A DNA stretch of 64,000 nt from Streptomyces catenulae (lineage in GTDB: Bacteria > Actinomycetota > Actinomycetes > Streptomycetales > Streptomycetaceae), in the NCBI RefSeq assembly GCF_000718015.1, contig NZ_JODY01000006.1, forward strand, positions 112,187-176,186, given 5' to 3'. The first letter of the stretch is position 1. Each line of letters opens with the position of its first letter. The translations under genes were made by a program, and so were the position numbers. The notes under the pieces were generated by a model, which was not told the origin of the DNA, made no database searches, and saw only the letters and a list, made by a program, of their open reading frames with translations. This document shows positions 19,144 to 27,780 of this stretch, piece by piece.

Positions 19144-20031
19144 ATGGCGCTCTCCAGCGACGACATCACTCTGTTCCTCGCCGTGGTCGATCACGGCTCC
19201 TTCTCCGCCGCGGCACGCGCACTCCGTCGGGTACCTTCCGCGGTCAGCATGGGCATCGCCAATATCGAGGCAGAGCTGGGATATCCCTTGTTCGACCGGT
19301 CCCGTCGCGAGGCGACCCCCACCGCCCAGGCGATGGCGCTGGTGCCTCAGGCCCGCACCATCGCCAGTAGCCTGCGGCTGCTACAGGTCCACGCGGTGCA
19401 GCTGTCGCAGAATCTGGAGAGCACACTCACCCTCGCCGTGGCCACGGGTACCCAGGACCAGGACCTGTTGGACACCGTGACGCACATCGGCACCCGCTAC
19501 CCCCTCCTGCGCGTCAACCTGCGCCACGCCCCCCAGGACGAGGTGCGCGCGATGCTGCACCAGGAGCACATCGATTTGGCGCTGATGCCCGCCCCCGCGC
19601 AGGCGAACCGGGAGGAGGTCCGCATCACCGTGGGGGAGGAGACCTTCGTCGCGGTGGCCTCCGCCACCGTCGACACCTTCGGTCTCCCCGTTGACCTGCG
19701 GCGACTTGAGGACCTGAGCGCCAGTCGCCAGATCCTGGTGGCCGGACCCGACGAGTCCGTCGTGGACCGCCGCCTCATCGTCTCCGGCGACCGCTGGCAT
19801 GTGGACTCCGTGGAGACCGCCCGCGCCTTGGTGCAAGTCGGAGCCGGATGGGCCAACCTGCCCACCAGCTCGATCCGGGCGTCAGTCGCCGCCGGGAGGC
19901 TACGGCTGCTGGAATTCGAGAACACCCGGAACGGCGTGCCCCTGCCCGTACATCTGGTGTGGCTGCGCAGAAAGCCCCTCCGTAAAGCCGCGGGAGAGGT
20001 CGTCGAGCTGATGCGGACCAGCCACCGTTGA
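19144..20031 (+). CDS. LysR-type regulator of the PACE pump
   Basis: A 295-residue transcription factor of normal length. The N-terminal winged helix (1-65) has FLAVVDHGSFSAAARALRR and a VPSAVSMGIANIEAELG recognition region; a periplasmic-binding-like effector domain follows at about 90-290. It is divergently paired with the efflux gene, as AceR is with AceI, so it probably activates the pump when its inducer binds. Slightly lower GC than the genes around it, like the pump. Start ATG 19144. Confidence 0.88.
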   Translation: MALSSDDITLFLAVVDHGSFSAAARALRRVPSAVSMGIANIEAELGYPLFDRSRREATPTAQAMALVPQARTIASSLRLLQVHAVQLSQNLESTLTLAVATGTQDQDLLDTVTHIGTRYPLLRVNLRHAPQDEVRAMLHQEHIDLALMPAPAQANREEVRITVGEETFVAVASATVDTFGLPVDLRRLEDLSASRQILVAGPDESVVDRRLIVSGDRWHVDSVETARALVQVGAGWANLPTSSIRASVAAGRLRLLEFENTRNGVPLPVHLVWLRRKPLRKAAGEVVELMRTSHR

Positions 20032-20120
20032 ATCCCGGCAAGCCCTCGGCCGATCTCGGGAGGACTGAACCGAGGGGCCGGGCCACACCGCATGCCGGGA
20101 CCGGGCTCACTCCTCCTGCG

Positions 20121-20594
20121 TCATCCGAGGTTGCCCGGGGGCGCGCCGGGACGGTCCGCCGCAGGGGCGTCACCGGTGGGCGTGGTCGGGTCCGGGAGGA
20201 AGTTGGCGGTTTTGAGGGCCAGTTGGTGACGGAGGTACTCCTCGGCGTCGTCCGGACGCATCCGCTTCAGGGTGACCAGGGCGGTGATCACCACGTCCGC
20301 GACCTCGGCGTGCACCTCGTCCCAGGAGCCGGGCGCCTTACGGGGGTTGGTGCCGCGCGCCCCGATCACCGCCTGCGCCGCCTCACCGGTCTCCTCCGAG
20401 ATCTTCAGCACCTGCAACGTCCACTGCTCGACGGCGCCGAGCCCCCGCGCCGTGTCGTGCGCGGTGAACCGCCGGGCGAGCCGCTCCACGGTCGTCTCCA
20501 AGAAATCGCCCGCGGGCCGTGCGCAGTGGCACGGTGAACCGTCGGTCGCCCCGCTCCCGCCGGAAGTCTCCGCCGCCGGTGTCGCTTCCCTCAT
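20121..20594 (-). CDS. MazG-like nucleotide pyrophosphohydrolase
   Basis: A 157-residue cytoplasmic protein with an all-alpha MazG-type fold. The metal-binding signature is present as KISEETGEAAQAV (EExxE-like) followed by WDEVHAEVADVVITAL (ExxD). Such enzymes split NTPs or dNTPs to NMP and pyrophosphate, removing abnormal nucleotides. A Cys/His-containing N-terminal stretch (CHCARP) precedes the domain. The chosen start is ATG 20594; the frame is open much further upstream, but that is a shadow of the NACHT gene. It lies 134 bp downstream of the NACHT gene on the same strand and might be co-transcribed. Confidence 0.82.
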   Translation of the reverse strand: MREATPAAETSGGSGATDGSPCHCARPAGDFLETTVERLARRFTAHDTARGLGAVEQWTLQVLKISEETGEAAQAVIGARGTNPRKAPGSWDEVHAEVADVVITALVTLKRMRPDDAEEYLRHQLALKTANFLPDPTTPTGDAPAADRPGAPPGNLG

Positions 20595-20728
20595 GCCTTC
20601 GCACTCTCCCTGTACCTGTTGCGCTGTCCGAAGCGTCGCGTCACGACGACCGGTGAGACCGCCGGACGGGCGGAAGCCCCGACGGCCGTGAGGCGCGGAG
20701 CCGCCGACCGACGTGCCCCCGGGCGGGG

Positions 20729-23455
20729 TCACGCGACGCCGAAGAACACACTGCCCGCTCCTCCCAGGTGGGGGCGGCGGACATGCAGGTCGAGCGCACG
20801 GATCAGGTCGGCCTCGCGGAGACGACCGTCGCCGTCGCCGTCCATCCGGGCCAGTACGGCCGAGGCGTCGTCGGCGAGGCCCCACAGCGCGAGATACCGG
20901 CTCAGCTCCCGCTCGCCCACGGAGCCGTCGCCGTCCGCATCGAGGACCTTGAACAGCGCCGCCCCGAAGGCCGCGACCTGCCCGGGCAGATCGGGGTCCG
21001 CGGCGAGCGCCCCGGCAGCGGTGCGGTGCTGTGCGCGCGAGAGCCTGCCGCCGGTCCTCGCCTGCCGCCGCAGCCCGGCCCAGTACTCCCGGTAGAAGGA
21101 CTCCACCTCCCTCGCCTCGGCGGCGTCCGTGTCGAGCCCGTAGGCGGTACGGCAGCGCCCGGCGAACCGCAGATAGTCGTCCTCGGTGACGTAGCCGTCG
21201 TGATCGGTGTCGGCGGCGTCGAACAGCAGGTCCAGGTTGACGCGGTGGAGGACGCGTTCGGGCGGGGTGCCGACGGTCGTGGCCAGATGGTCCCGGAGTT
21301 GGGCGTGGCGGAACTGGTAGACCGCGCCGACCCGGCGCAGGATGTTCCGCTTCCAGGCGTCCTGAAGGAACGCGTCCAGGTCCGTCGGCAACCATCCCGA
21401 CAGGGGCAGCCAGATGCGGGCCAGGACCACCCACCGTCCCCAGGCGGTCATGGTGCCTGTCCCCAGCGCGATCATGACCCCGGACACCAGCCCGGCTCCG
21501 GCACCGGCCAGCGCGCTGCGCGACGCGGCGCCGAACACGACGCCCCACCCGATCCCGATCACCAGCCCGACGGTGAGCAACTGCTTGAGTACGGTGGCGC
21601 GGTTCGTGTTCAGCAGGTCCGGCGGGTGGGCGCTGGTCTCCCGCGGGATGACGGTCTCGAACCCGGCGCCGAGCGCGGCGACGAGCCCCAGCACACCGCC
21701 CAGACCGATGCCCGCCGCGAGCAGTATCGCCGAGTTCAGCGCGATCACCGGGGCGGGATACCGCAGGGCGGCGGTGATCATCGCACTTCCGAGCGCCCAC
21801 AGGAGACCGAACAGCAGGCCCCCGGCGAGCCCGCCCGCCACCCTGGGGCGGAAGCTCTCCCGCAGCTTCTTCCCCACCCTGTTCTTCTTCCAGCCGCTGA
21901 GCCTGATCTCCATCAGCGACGGTTCGAACATCGGGCCGCCGACCTGCATCCGGCTGACGAATCCGTGCATGAGGGCGAAGGTCAGCCCCATCGCGAGGCC
22001 GTTCGTCGGGCCGGTGAGGGCGACGGTCAACAGTCCGGGCAGCGGCCCGTACAGGAGCAGGCTCTCGGCCCCGTAGACGAGTCCGGCCACGATTGCGCAG
22101 AAGACCCCGACGGTGACGCCGACCCGCAGCATCAGCCACCGCAGCCGGACGCTGGTCCCCAGCCGCCACCATTCGATGTCGGGTGTGCGGAGCTCCGTCA
22201 GATGCGCGGCGAGATAGCCGAGCCAGCGTTGGGCGTGTTCGGGGTCCCAGCGCAGGGTGTATGCGTCGCGCCGGTAGGCGGCGGCGAGGAAACTGTCCAG
22301 AAGGTGGTTCTCCAGGGCTTCCCGGGTGCCGAACTTGCCGGTGTCCAGGAGATCCGACGGATCGGGGCCGGATTCGTGGACGAAGCGGGCGAGCGTCACC
22401 ATCAGCGGAGTGGTCAGTACGGCGGCGAGCCGGGCACCGGCCGGTGTCTGCCGCTGCTCGCGCAACTCCCGCAGAACGGGGGCCCAGTCGGTCCCGGAGG
22501 CGTTCGGCCTGCGGAGGAAGCGGCGGTGGCTGGTCCGCTCCAGATAGGCGACGGCGTCGTCCAGGGTGACATCGGCCAGTTCGACGGCGACGGCATAGGG
22601 AACGACCCCGGTCTGTTCCGCGGTGGCCTCTATGTCGGCACGACGGCTCGTCACGATCAGCGGCAGAAGGAAGTTGTTGAGCTCTTCCAGCGCCATTCCG
22701 CGTAGACCGGGGGCGAGTTCGTCGAACCCGTCCAGGATCGGCAGTACGTACTCCTCGCTCATCAGCGCCTCGGCCCAGGTGATGTCGCCGGGGCCGTGCA
22801 CCGCGAGGAAGGTGTGGTCCCGCTCCAGTCGGCCGATCAACCAGTCCCGCAGCGACAGGGCGGCGGGATCCCAGGAGCCGAGACTGAAGATCACCGGTAC
22901 CGGCGTCGCCGTCCCGCGGGTGCGCACCCGCGCGTCCAGGTGGGCCAGCGCGAAACGGAGTGCCAGGGCGGTCTTCCCCGAGCCTGCCCGGCCCAGCACC
23001 ACCAGCCAACGGGATTCCGTCTGTGCGAGAACGTCCGCGAGATCCGCCGGGGGAGCGGGCGCCTTTCCGGTCGGGGCGTCGGAATCGCCGTCGTGGTCGG
23101 CCGCTTTCTCCAGCATCAGCCGCCAGCGCAGCGGCAACTTCCCGTCCTGGAGCCGTAATTGTTCCACCTCGGGCTTCAGGCGGGCGCGGACGGCGAGTGC
23201 GAGGGCATCGGCCTGTTCGGCCAGTTTGCCGCCGACGGATCCCTGATCGGCGCCGACCGCCGTGGTGAGCTGTTCGATCCAACCGGTGAGTGCATCCTTG
23301 GCGGAGAAATCCGCGGGGAATTGCACGATGAAATTGTGGTTTCCGTTGACGACAATGCCGGTGTTGAGACCGATCCGGAACAGGTCCCGGCCGTCCGGCT
23401 GTGGGGCATGAGGGCCCATGGGCTCCCGCTCCTGCGGTTCCGGTGCGCCGCTCAC
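20729..23455 (-). CDS. NACHT NTPase with membrane segments and C-terminal EF-hands
   Basis: A 908-residue signal-transducing NTPase (STAND class). Residues 25-50 carry a glycine/asparagine-rich beta segment. The NACHT domain has Walker A GRAGSGKT (155-162) and Walker B LPILDGFDELAPG (D242, D245, E246). About eight hydrophobic membrane helices lie between roughly 465 and 690. The C-terminus holds a calerythrin-like calcium module: canonical loops at D749 (DTDHDGYVTEDD), D839 (DADGDGSVGERE) and D872 (DGDGDGRLREAD), plus a degenerate loop near 805. L100 is a rare TTA codon. The GTG start at 23455 overlaps the upstream ORF stop in GTGA; an alternative ATG at 23419 has a better AGGAG site. Possibly a calcium-sensing defence or cell-death protein (inference). 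Confidence 0.85.
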   Translation of the reverse strand: MSGAPEPQEREPMGPHAPQPDGRDLFRIGLNTGIVVNGNHNFIVQFPADFSAKDALTGWIEQLTTAVGADQGSVGGKLAEQADALALAVRARLKPEVEQLRLQDGKLPLRWRLMLEKAADHDGDSDAPTGKAPAPPADLADVLAQTESRWLVVLGRAGSGKTALALRFALAHLDARVRTRGTATPVPVIFSLGSWDPAALSLRDWLIGRLERDHTFLAVHGPGDITWAEALMSEEYVLPILDGFDELAPGLRGMALEELNNFLLPLIVTSRRADIEATAEQTGVVPYAVAVELADVTLDDAVAYLERTSHRRFLRRPNASGTDWAPVLRELREQRQTPAGARLAAVLTTPLMVTLARFVHESGPDPSDLLDTGKFGTREALENHLLDSFLAAAYRRDAYTLRWDPEHAQRWLGYLAAHLTELRTPDIEWWRLGTSVRLRWLMLRVGVTVGVFCAIVAGLVYGAESLLLYGPLPGLLTVALTGPTNGLAMGLTFALMHGFVSRMQVGGPMFEPSLMEIRLSGWKKNRVGKKLRESFRPRVAGGLAGGLLFGLLWALGSAMITAALRYPAPVIALNSAILLAAGIGLGGVLGLVAALGAGFETVIPRETSAHPPDLLNTNRATVLKQLLTVGLVIGIGWGVVFGAASRSALAGAGAGLVSGVMIALGTGTMTAWGRWVVLARIWLPLSGWLPTDLDAFLQDAWKRNILRRVGAVYQFRHAQLRDHLATTVGTPPERVLHRVNLDLLFDAADTDHDGYVTEDDYLRFAGRCRTAYGLDTDAAEAREVESFYREYWAGLRRQARTGGRLSRAQHRTAAGALAADPDLPGQVAAFGAALFKVLDADGDGSVGERELSRYLALWGLADDASAVLARMDGDGDGRLREADLIRALDLHVRRPHLGGAGSVFFGVA

Positions 23456-23640
23456 CGAAAGAGGATGGGCGTTGAGTGGCCGCCTGTGGAGATGATCCCG
23501 GAATGCGGCCGCGGTCCGCGCCGTACCGTCGCGTCGGCCGCCGGGTCCTCGGTCCGGGGCCGCGCACCGGCGCCGTGGACGCCGACCGCCGCTTCCACCG
23601 CGGGTACGACCCGGTCGAGCAGGGTGTCGATCTCCGTCAC
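23452..23640 (-). CDS. Small ORF coupled to the NACHT gene, possibly truncated
   Basis: A 62-residue ORF starting at GTG 23640 with a good GGGAGG site nine bases upstream. Its stop overlaps the NACHT start in GTGA, a sign of translational coupling. The first 40 residues (TEIDTLLDRVVPAVEAAV, then TEDPAADATVRRG) remind me of longer Streptomyces proteins of about 100-150 residues found beside NACHT genes. Here the sequence after ATVRRG loses that resemblance and ends quickly, as if the 3' part were lost. It may be a shortened partner, or a remnant kept for coupling. Moderate confidence that it is translated. Confidence 0.45.
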   Translation of the reverse strand: MTEIDTLLDRVVPAVEAAVGVHGAGARPRTEDPAADATVRRGPRPHSGIISTGGHSTPILFR

Positions 23641-23696
23641 CGGAAGCACCTCCCTCTCCGCGTCAACGGTCAGCTCCCCGTGGTGGTTCCCCCGCA

Positions 23697-23729
23697 CGGC
23701 AGGCGGGCACCGGCCGTGCCCGCCTGCCG
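23697..23729 (-). terminator. Hairpin downstream of the DUF6801-like gene
   Basis: Arms of 14 bases, CGGCAGGCGGGCAC (23697-23710) and its complement (23716-23729), with a five-base loop. It lies 41 bases past the stop at 23770 and before the small ORF, so it should separate the two minus-strand units. Confidence 0.75.
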
Positions 23730-23769
23730 CCCTGCCCGGTCCTCCGCCGTGCCGACGGCGGCTGCTTCC

Positions 23770-25101
23770 CTACGGCTGCCGCACGTATGCGGTGCCGGAC
23801 CGCTCGTCGGGCACGGCGCCGGTGTCGTCGCCGTCCCGCGGGCCCGGCTGCGGGACGGCCGCCTCGGCGCCGCAGCCCCGCGCACCGGCCCCCGGAGCGA
23901 CGGTCGGACGGCGGCCCAGGACCACGTTCCGGCCCTCGGAGACCCGTCGGCCCGCGCCGCCGTGCCCCCGGGGCCACGGGACGGTGGCGGTCAAGATCGT
24001 CCTCTGGTGACGGCCGTCGACGCCGCCCTCGACGCCTTCGGCGAGCGGACCCTGCGGCGGGACGAGGGGCCGTCGCTCCTCCCCGTCGCCCCCGGGACGG
24101 CCGTTGTTCCGCCGCCGCGCACCGAGGCCGAAGGCGGCGGCGCATGCCGCGAGCACGCCCACCGCCAGCAGGATGAGGTCCCTGGTGCTCGGCCCGCCGG
24201 TCGAGGCCTTCCCGGCGGGCGCGGGCTCGGCCGACCCCGGCGCCGCATGGGCCGGGACGGTCGCCTTCGGGGCGCCGCCGGAGACGCCGGGGCTCGGCGT
24301 GCCGGGCGCGGGCGCGCCGTGGGCGGTGGGAGCGGCGCCCGTCGATCCGGCCGTCGGCTCACCGGGGGCGGCGGCGCCCACCGGTCCGGCCGTCGGTCCG
24401 GGAGCCGGGGCGCCCGCCGATCCGGCCGTCGGCCGCGGGGTCACCGAGGCGCCCGAGCCGGTCGAAGGGTGCGGGGCGGGGGAGGAGCCCGAGCCCGGCG
24501 TGGTGACGTCGAAGGCCGTCACGACCTTGCTCTGGCCGGGGTTGAGGGTGCACGGCGCGTCGGCCACCAGCGAGAGATTGCCGTTGGTCGCGGCGAGGTG
24601 GAGCGTGAGGTCGCCGGCGGTGACCGTGCCCCTGCCGGGGTGGTGGAAGGTGGGGGCGGTCGCGTTGCCGGTCGCGTCGATGCTGAAGGGGCCGGACGCG
24701 GGGACGTGGGCCGTGCTCAGCCGGAAGGGGACCGTGAGGCCGAAGTCGTTCTTCGGCGCGGACACCTGGGCCTGCGCCTCCGCCGTGCCCCGGAGGGACG
24801 TCATCCCGGCTTTGGCGAGCCACTCCGTGAAACTCGCGTCCACCTGTGCCACCGCCTTGACGGTGATGTTCCTGCTGGGCGCGCCCACGGGGACCGACTT
24901 CGGAAGGTCCGAGGTGATCTTCACCGTCAGCGGCTGAACGCCCATCATCTGGGCCGAGCACGTATAGGCGAAAGTCCGGGTGAGTGTGCGGGCGGAAGCC
25001 GATCCGGCGCCGCCGATGCCCAGCACCCCACTTGTCACCGCCGAAACCGTGGCGACCGCGAGGACGGTCTTCGCCCTGGGCCCGCCACACCTGATGTTCA
25101 T
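23770..25101 (-). CDS. Secreted, membrane-anchored DUF6801-like protein
   Basis: A 443-residue exported protein. The signal peptide is at about 1-38 (hydrophobic core VLAVATVSAVTSGVLG, small residues before cleavage). An extracellular beta-rich domain at about 40-195 begins FAYTCSAQMMGVQPLTVKI and contains a second cysteine near 185, as in DUF6801 proteins. A Pro/Ala/Gly/Thr-rich spacer (about 200-305) leads to a membrane helix around 310-330 followed by ARRRNN, a normal end for this kind of protein. About 110 further residues are present that look like low-complexity read-through, so a frameshift or extended tail is possible. Start ATG 25101 has GGGGGA upstream. Confidence 0.7.
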   Translation of the reverse strand: MNIRCGGPRAKTVLAVATVSAVTSGVLGIGGAGSASARTLTRTFAYTCSAQMMGVQPLTVKITSDLPKSVPVGAPSRNITVKAVAQVDASFTEWLAKAGMTSLRGTAEAQAQVSAPKNDFGLTVPFRLSTAHVPASGPFSIDATGNATAPTFHHPGRGTVTAGDLTLHLAATNGNLSLVADAPCTLNPGQSKVVTAFDVTTPGSGSSPAPHPSTGSGASVTPRPTAGSAGAPAPGPTAGPVGAAAPGEPTAGSTGAAPTAHGAPAPGTPSPGVSGGAPKATVPAHAAPGSAEPAPAGKASTGGPSTRDLILLAVGVLAACAAAFGLGARRRNNGRPGGDGEERRPLVPPQGPLAEGVEGGVDGRHQRTILTATVPWPRGHGGAGRRVSEGRNVVLGRRPTVAPGAGARGCGAEAAVPQPGPRDGDDTGAVPDERSGTAYVRQP

Positions 25102-25436
25102 GAGTAATCCCCCGTTCACTGTGCGGGTGTGCGATTACGGAACGACGCGCTCTTTCATCGAAACGGAGCGTGCCGCTCGGATTCCGTGCGCCCGTGCCGG
25201 ATCTTCGGCACCCGGCCGATTCCGATCAGCGGGGCGGACAAGGTTACTTGGAAGACGCGATGTGCGCGGCCCCGGTTGCAAGAGAACCTGACGCACTCCC
25301 CGCCCGGAATGCTGCAGAACCCCTTGAGGAGGGGGCGACTGCCAGGAATATTCTTCCTGCTGAATAAAGATCAGAAACGGAAAAGCCCCGTGTGTGTCAC
25401 GGATACCGGTGAGTATTTCCTCGGACGCGCAACCGC
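25102..25436. other. Intergenic region, no gene seen
   Basis: About 335 bases, less GC-rich than average, upstream of the secreted-protein gene. It should contain that gene's promoter. Open frames here are short with poor codon bias. I see no RNA gene. Confidence 0.5.
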
Positions 25437-25471
25437 TGTGGCTGCGGCGGCTCTCGGCCACCGCAGCCACA
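25437..25471 (-). terminator. Terminator of the HdeD-family gene
   Basis: A perfect 11-bp stem, TGTGGCTGCGG (25437-25447) and CCGCAGCCACA (25461-25471), with a 13-base loop. It begins 13 bases beyond the stop at 25484 on the minus strand. Confidence 0.8.
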
Positions 25472-25483
25472 GGAGTCATCGGA

Positions 25484-26158
25484 TCAGTGCTGCGGATGCG
25501 GACGGGGGTGGAACGTCGAACGCCGGTGCCTGGTGGGGGTGTTCTTGGGGTCGCGTCCGATGGCGATGCGCAGGCGGATGGCGTTGATCACCTCGGTGAC
25601 GCCCAGGACGATGGCCATGATGCCGGTCACCAGCGTGAGCGCGGCGATCGAGCCGAACGGCGAGACGATCATCACGATGCCGGCGAGCAGGGTGATGATG
25701 CCGAGGAAGAGCTGCCAGCCCCGTGCGGGCGCCTCGCGGGCCGAACCGGCGGCCGCGGTCATCATGATGCCGCGCACCAGCCAGCCGAAGCCGATCCAGA
25801 GGGCGAGCAACAGGAGTGACTGGAGGGTGCCCCGGAAGCAGATGAGTCCGAGGAGCACGCTGAGCGCACCGGTGATGAAGTGCAACGCCCGGAGATGCCC
25901 GGGGACGTGCGCGCCGAAGGCTCCGGCCAGTTGGAAGACACCGCTGACCAACAGGTAGACGCCGAAGGCGATGCCGATGACCAGCAGGGTCTTGCCCGGC
26001 CAGACCAGGATGATCACACCGAGGGCGATCGACGCCAGGCCGATGGTGAAGAGGGCCTGCCAGCCGAGGTTGGACAGGATGCCCAGGGGGTTGCTCTCCG
26101 CGGAGGCTTCCGGGGCTTGCGGCGGGCCGTCGTCCGAGGCCGCGGAGGGGTTCGTCAT
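25484..26158 (-). CDS. HdeD/DUF308-family membrane protein
   Basis: A 224-residue integral membrane protein with six helices in three DUF308 pairs between about residues 28 and 195 (for example GVIILVWPGKTLLVIGIAFG and IGFGWLVRGIMM). In E. coli HdeD contributes to acid resistance; the actinobacterial relatives are uncharacterised. The tail is short, polar and His/Arg-rich. ATG 26158 is preceded by AGAGGTGGCAGG. The frame remains open 400 bases upstream, but that part lies over the promoter region and is not convincing. Divergent from the DUF2993 gene. Confidence 0.85.
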   Translation of the reverse strand: MTNPSAASDDGPPQAPEASAESNPLGILSNLGWQALFTIGLASIALGVIILVWPGKTLLVIGIAFGVYLLVSGVFQLAGAFGAHVPGHLRALHFITGALSVLLGLICFRGTLQSLLLLALWIGFGWLVRGIMMTAAAGSAREAPARGWQLFLGIITLLAGIVMIVSPFGSIAALTLVTGIMAIVLGVTEVINAIRLRIAIGRDPKNTPTRHRRSTFHPRPHPQH

Positions 26159-26457
26159 ACCTGCCACCTCTCTCATGGGACAGCACGGTCGGATACGGAC
26201 GCTTCCATCGTCACCCCATCGGCCCCGTCCCGCTTGGGGAGCGCGCGGCGCCCTTCGGGGAGGCGCCCGGCCTGCGGCGGCGCGGGGCTCCCGGCCGCTC
26301 GCCCCGGGACGCGGCGGATCTCCCGGTACGGCCCGGGCGGTCGGCGAGGGTCGTCGGCGAGGGCCCGGACGCTCCGGGCGGGAAATCTCCCGTCCCGTGC
26401 GCGCTTGCCCGGGTATCGCGGGCGGCAACTTGGTGCGCGTCCGCGGGCTGTGATCGC

Positions 26458-27714
26458 ATGGCGGCGATGGACTCCAACGAACCTTCCGCACCCCCCACGG
26501 CACGGATACCGGGCAGCCGTACCGCCCGGGACGGCGCGGAACCGGACGCCGCGCCCGCCCAGGACGACGCCACCGGCGACGCACCCGCCGCCCCGGTAGC
26601 TGACAGCGCCCCCGTCACCGACAGCGGACCCGTAACCGACAGCGCACCCACCGTCACCGGCAGCCCCGCCGACGCCGCCGACCCCGCGGCCACCACGGCC
26701 GACGACGCCGCGGCCGGTGCCGCCACGGACGTCACCGCTGACGACCCCACGCCCACCCGCGGCGGAAAGGAACCCGCGCGGGACGGGCGGCGCAGGCGTC
26801 GGATCGTACGGCGGACCGTCAAGACGGCCGTCGCGCTCGCCGTCGTCCTGGCGTTTCTCGCGCTCGGTGACCGGTGGGCCGTGCTCTACGCGGAGAACGT
26901 GGCGGCGCAGCAGGTCCGGAAGGCGCTGAAGCTGCACGCCGCGCCCGAGGTACACATCGACAGTTTCCCGTTCGTCGGGCAGGTGCTCGCGGGCGGCATC
27001 GACCGGGTCGAGGTCACCGTCCCGCATGTCGACGCCGGACCGGTCTCCGTCGCCCAGGTCAAGGGGACGGCGGACGACATCCGGATCGTCGGCAGCCTGC
27101 CGTCCTCCGTCACCGGGGCGGTCCTGAGCCGGGTGCGCGGCGACCTCCTGCTGGACTTCAAGGACCTGAACCGCGAGGTCGGCGCCTCGCAGATCACCCT
27201 GGAGCCCGGGCCGGAGAAGAACACGGTGCTGGCCTCCGGCGAACTGCCGGTGGGCGACAGGCAGGCCCGGCTCCAGGGACGCGCCCACCTGGAGCGCACC
27301 GGGGACCGCGGGCTGCGGCTGACCGTGCAGGACACCCGCGTGGTGGTGCCCGGACTGCTCACCTACGTACCGGGCAAGGGCGGCGGCCTCCAGTTGACCG
27401 CGCCCGTCGCCGACCGGATGGACGAGGACGCACTGCGACAGGCGGCCGGGGAGCGCGTCAGCCCGCGGCAGATGATGACGGGGCGGATGCTGGACACGCT
27501 CGTGGAGCATCCGTCGCTGCTCGGGCCCACCGGTATCGACCCCTCGCTGATCGAGGGGTTGCAGCAGCTCCGGGAGCCGAAGGTCGCGCAGCGGATGGAG
27601 TTCGCCGCCCAACTGCCGGACGATCTGCCGGGCGACATCCGGCTGCGCGACCTCTCCGTCACGAAGGACGGGATCCGTGCGCGGATCACCGGCACGGACG
27701 TGAAGGTGGGCTGA
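26458..27714 (+). CDS. LmeA-like lipid-binding protein (DUF2993)
   Basis: A 418-residue protein. A disordered Ala/Asp/Thr-rich cytoplasmic segment (1-100) ends in an RRRRIVRR basic cluster; a single signal-anchor helix follows at about 122-140 and then a DUF2993 domain (about 145-418). Mycobacterial LmeA binds phospholipid and affects mannan elongation. Repeated short tracts such as VTDSGPVTDSAP occur in the N-terminal part. The tubular-lipid-binding-like domain starts YAENVAAQQVRKAL, a standard family opening. Starts at 26458 or 26467 are both possible. Alone, divergent from the HdeD gene. Confidence 0.85.
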   Translation: MAAMDSNEPSAPPTARIPGSRTARDGAEPDAAPAQDDATGDAPAAPVADSAPVTDSGPVTDSAPTVTGSPADAADPAATTADDAAAGAATDVTADDPTPTRGGKEPARDGRRRRRIVRRTVKTAVALAVVLAFLALGDRWAVLYAENVAAQQVRKALKLHAAPEVHIDSFPFVGQVLAGGIDRVEVTVPHVDAGPVSVAQVKGTADDIRIVGSLPSSVTGAVLSRVRGDLLLDFKDLNREVGASQITLEPGPEKNTVLASGELPVGDRQARLQGRAHLERTGDRGLRLTVQDTRVVVPGLLTYVPGKGGGLQLTAPVADRMDEDALRQAAGERVSPRQMMTGRMLDTLVEHPSLLGPTGIDPSLIEGLQQLREPKVAQRMEFAAQLPDDLPGDIRLRDLSVTKDGIRARITGTDVKVG

Positions 27715-27742
27715 GCGGCAGCACCACCGGGGAGGACACGGG

Positions 27743-27774
27743 GCGGCACGGGCGCGGGACGGCGCCCGTGCCGC
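27743..27774. terminator. Bidirectional hairpin between DUF2993 and DJ-1 genes
   Basis: A perfect 13-bp stem, GCGGCACGGGCGC (27743-27755) with its complement (27762-27774) and a six-base loop, between convergent stops at 27714 and 27781. Confidence 0.85.
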
Positions 27775-27780
27775 GTGGTC

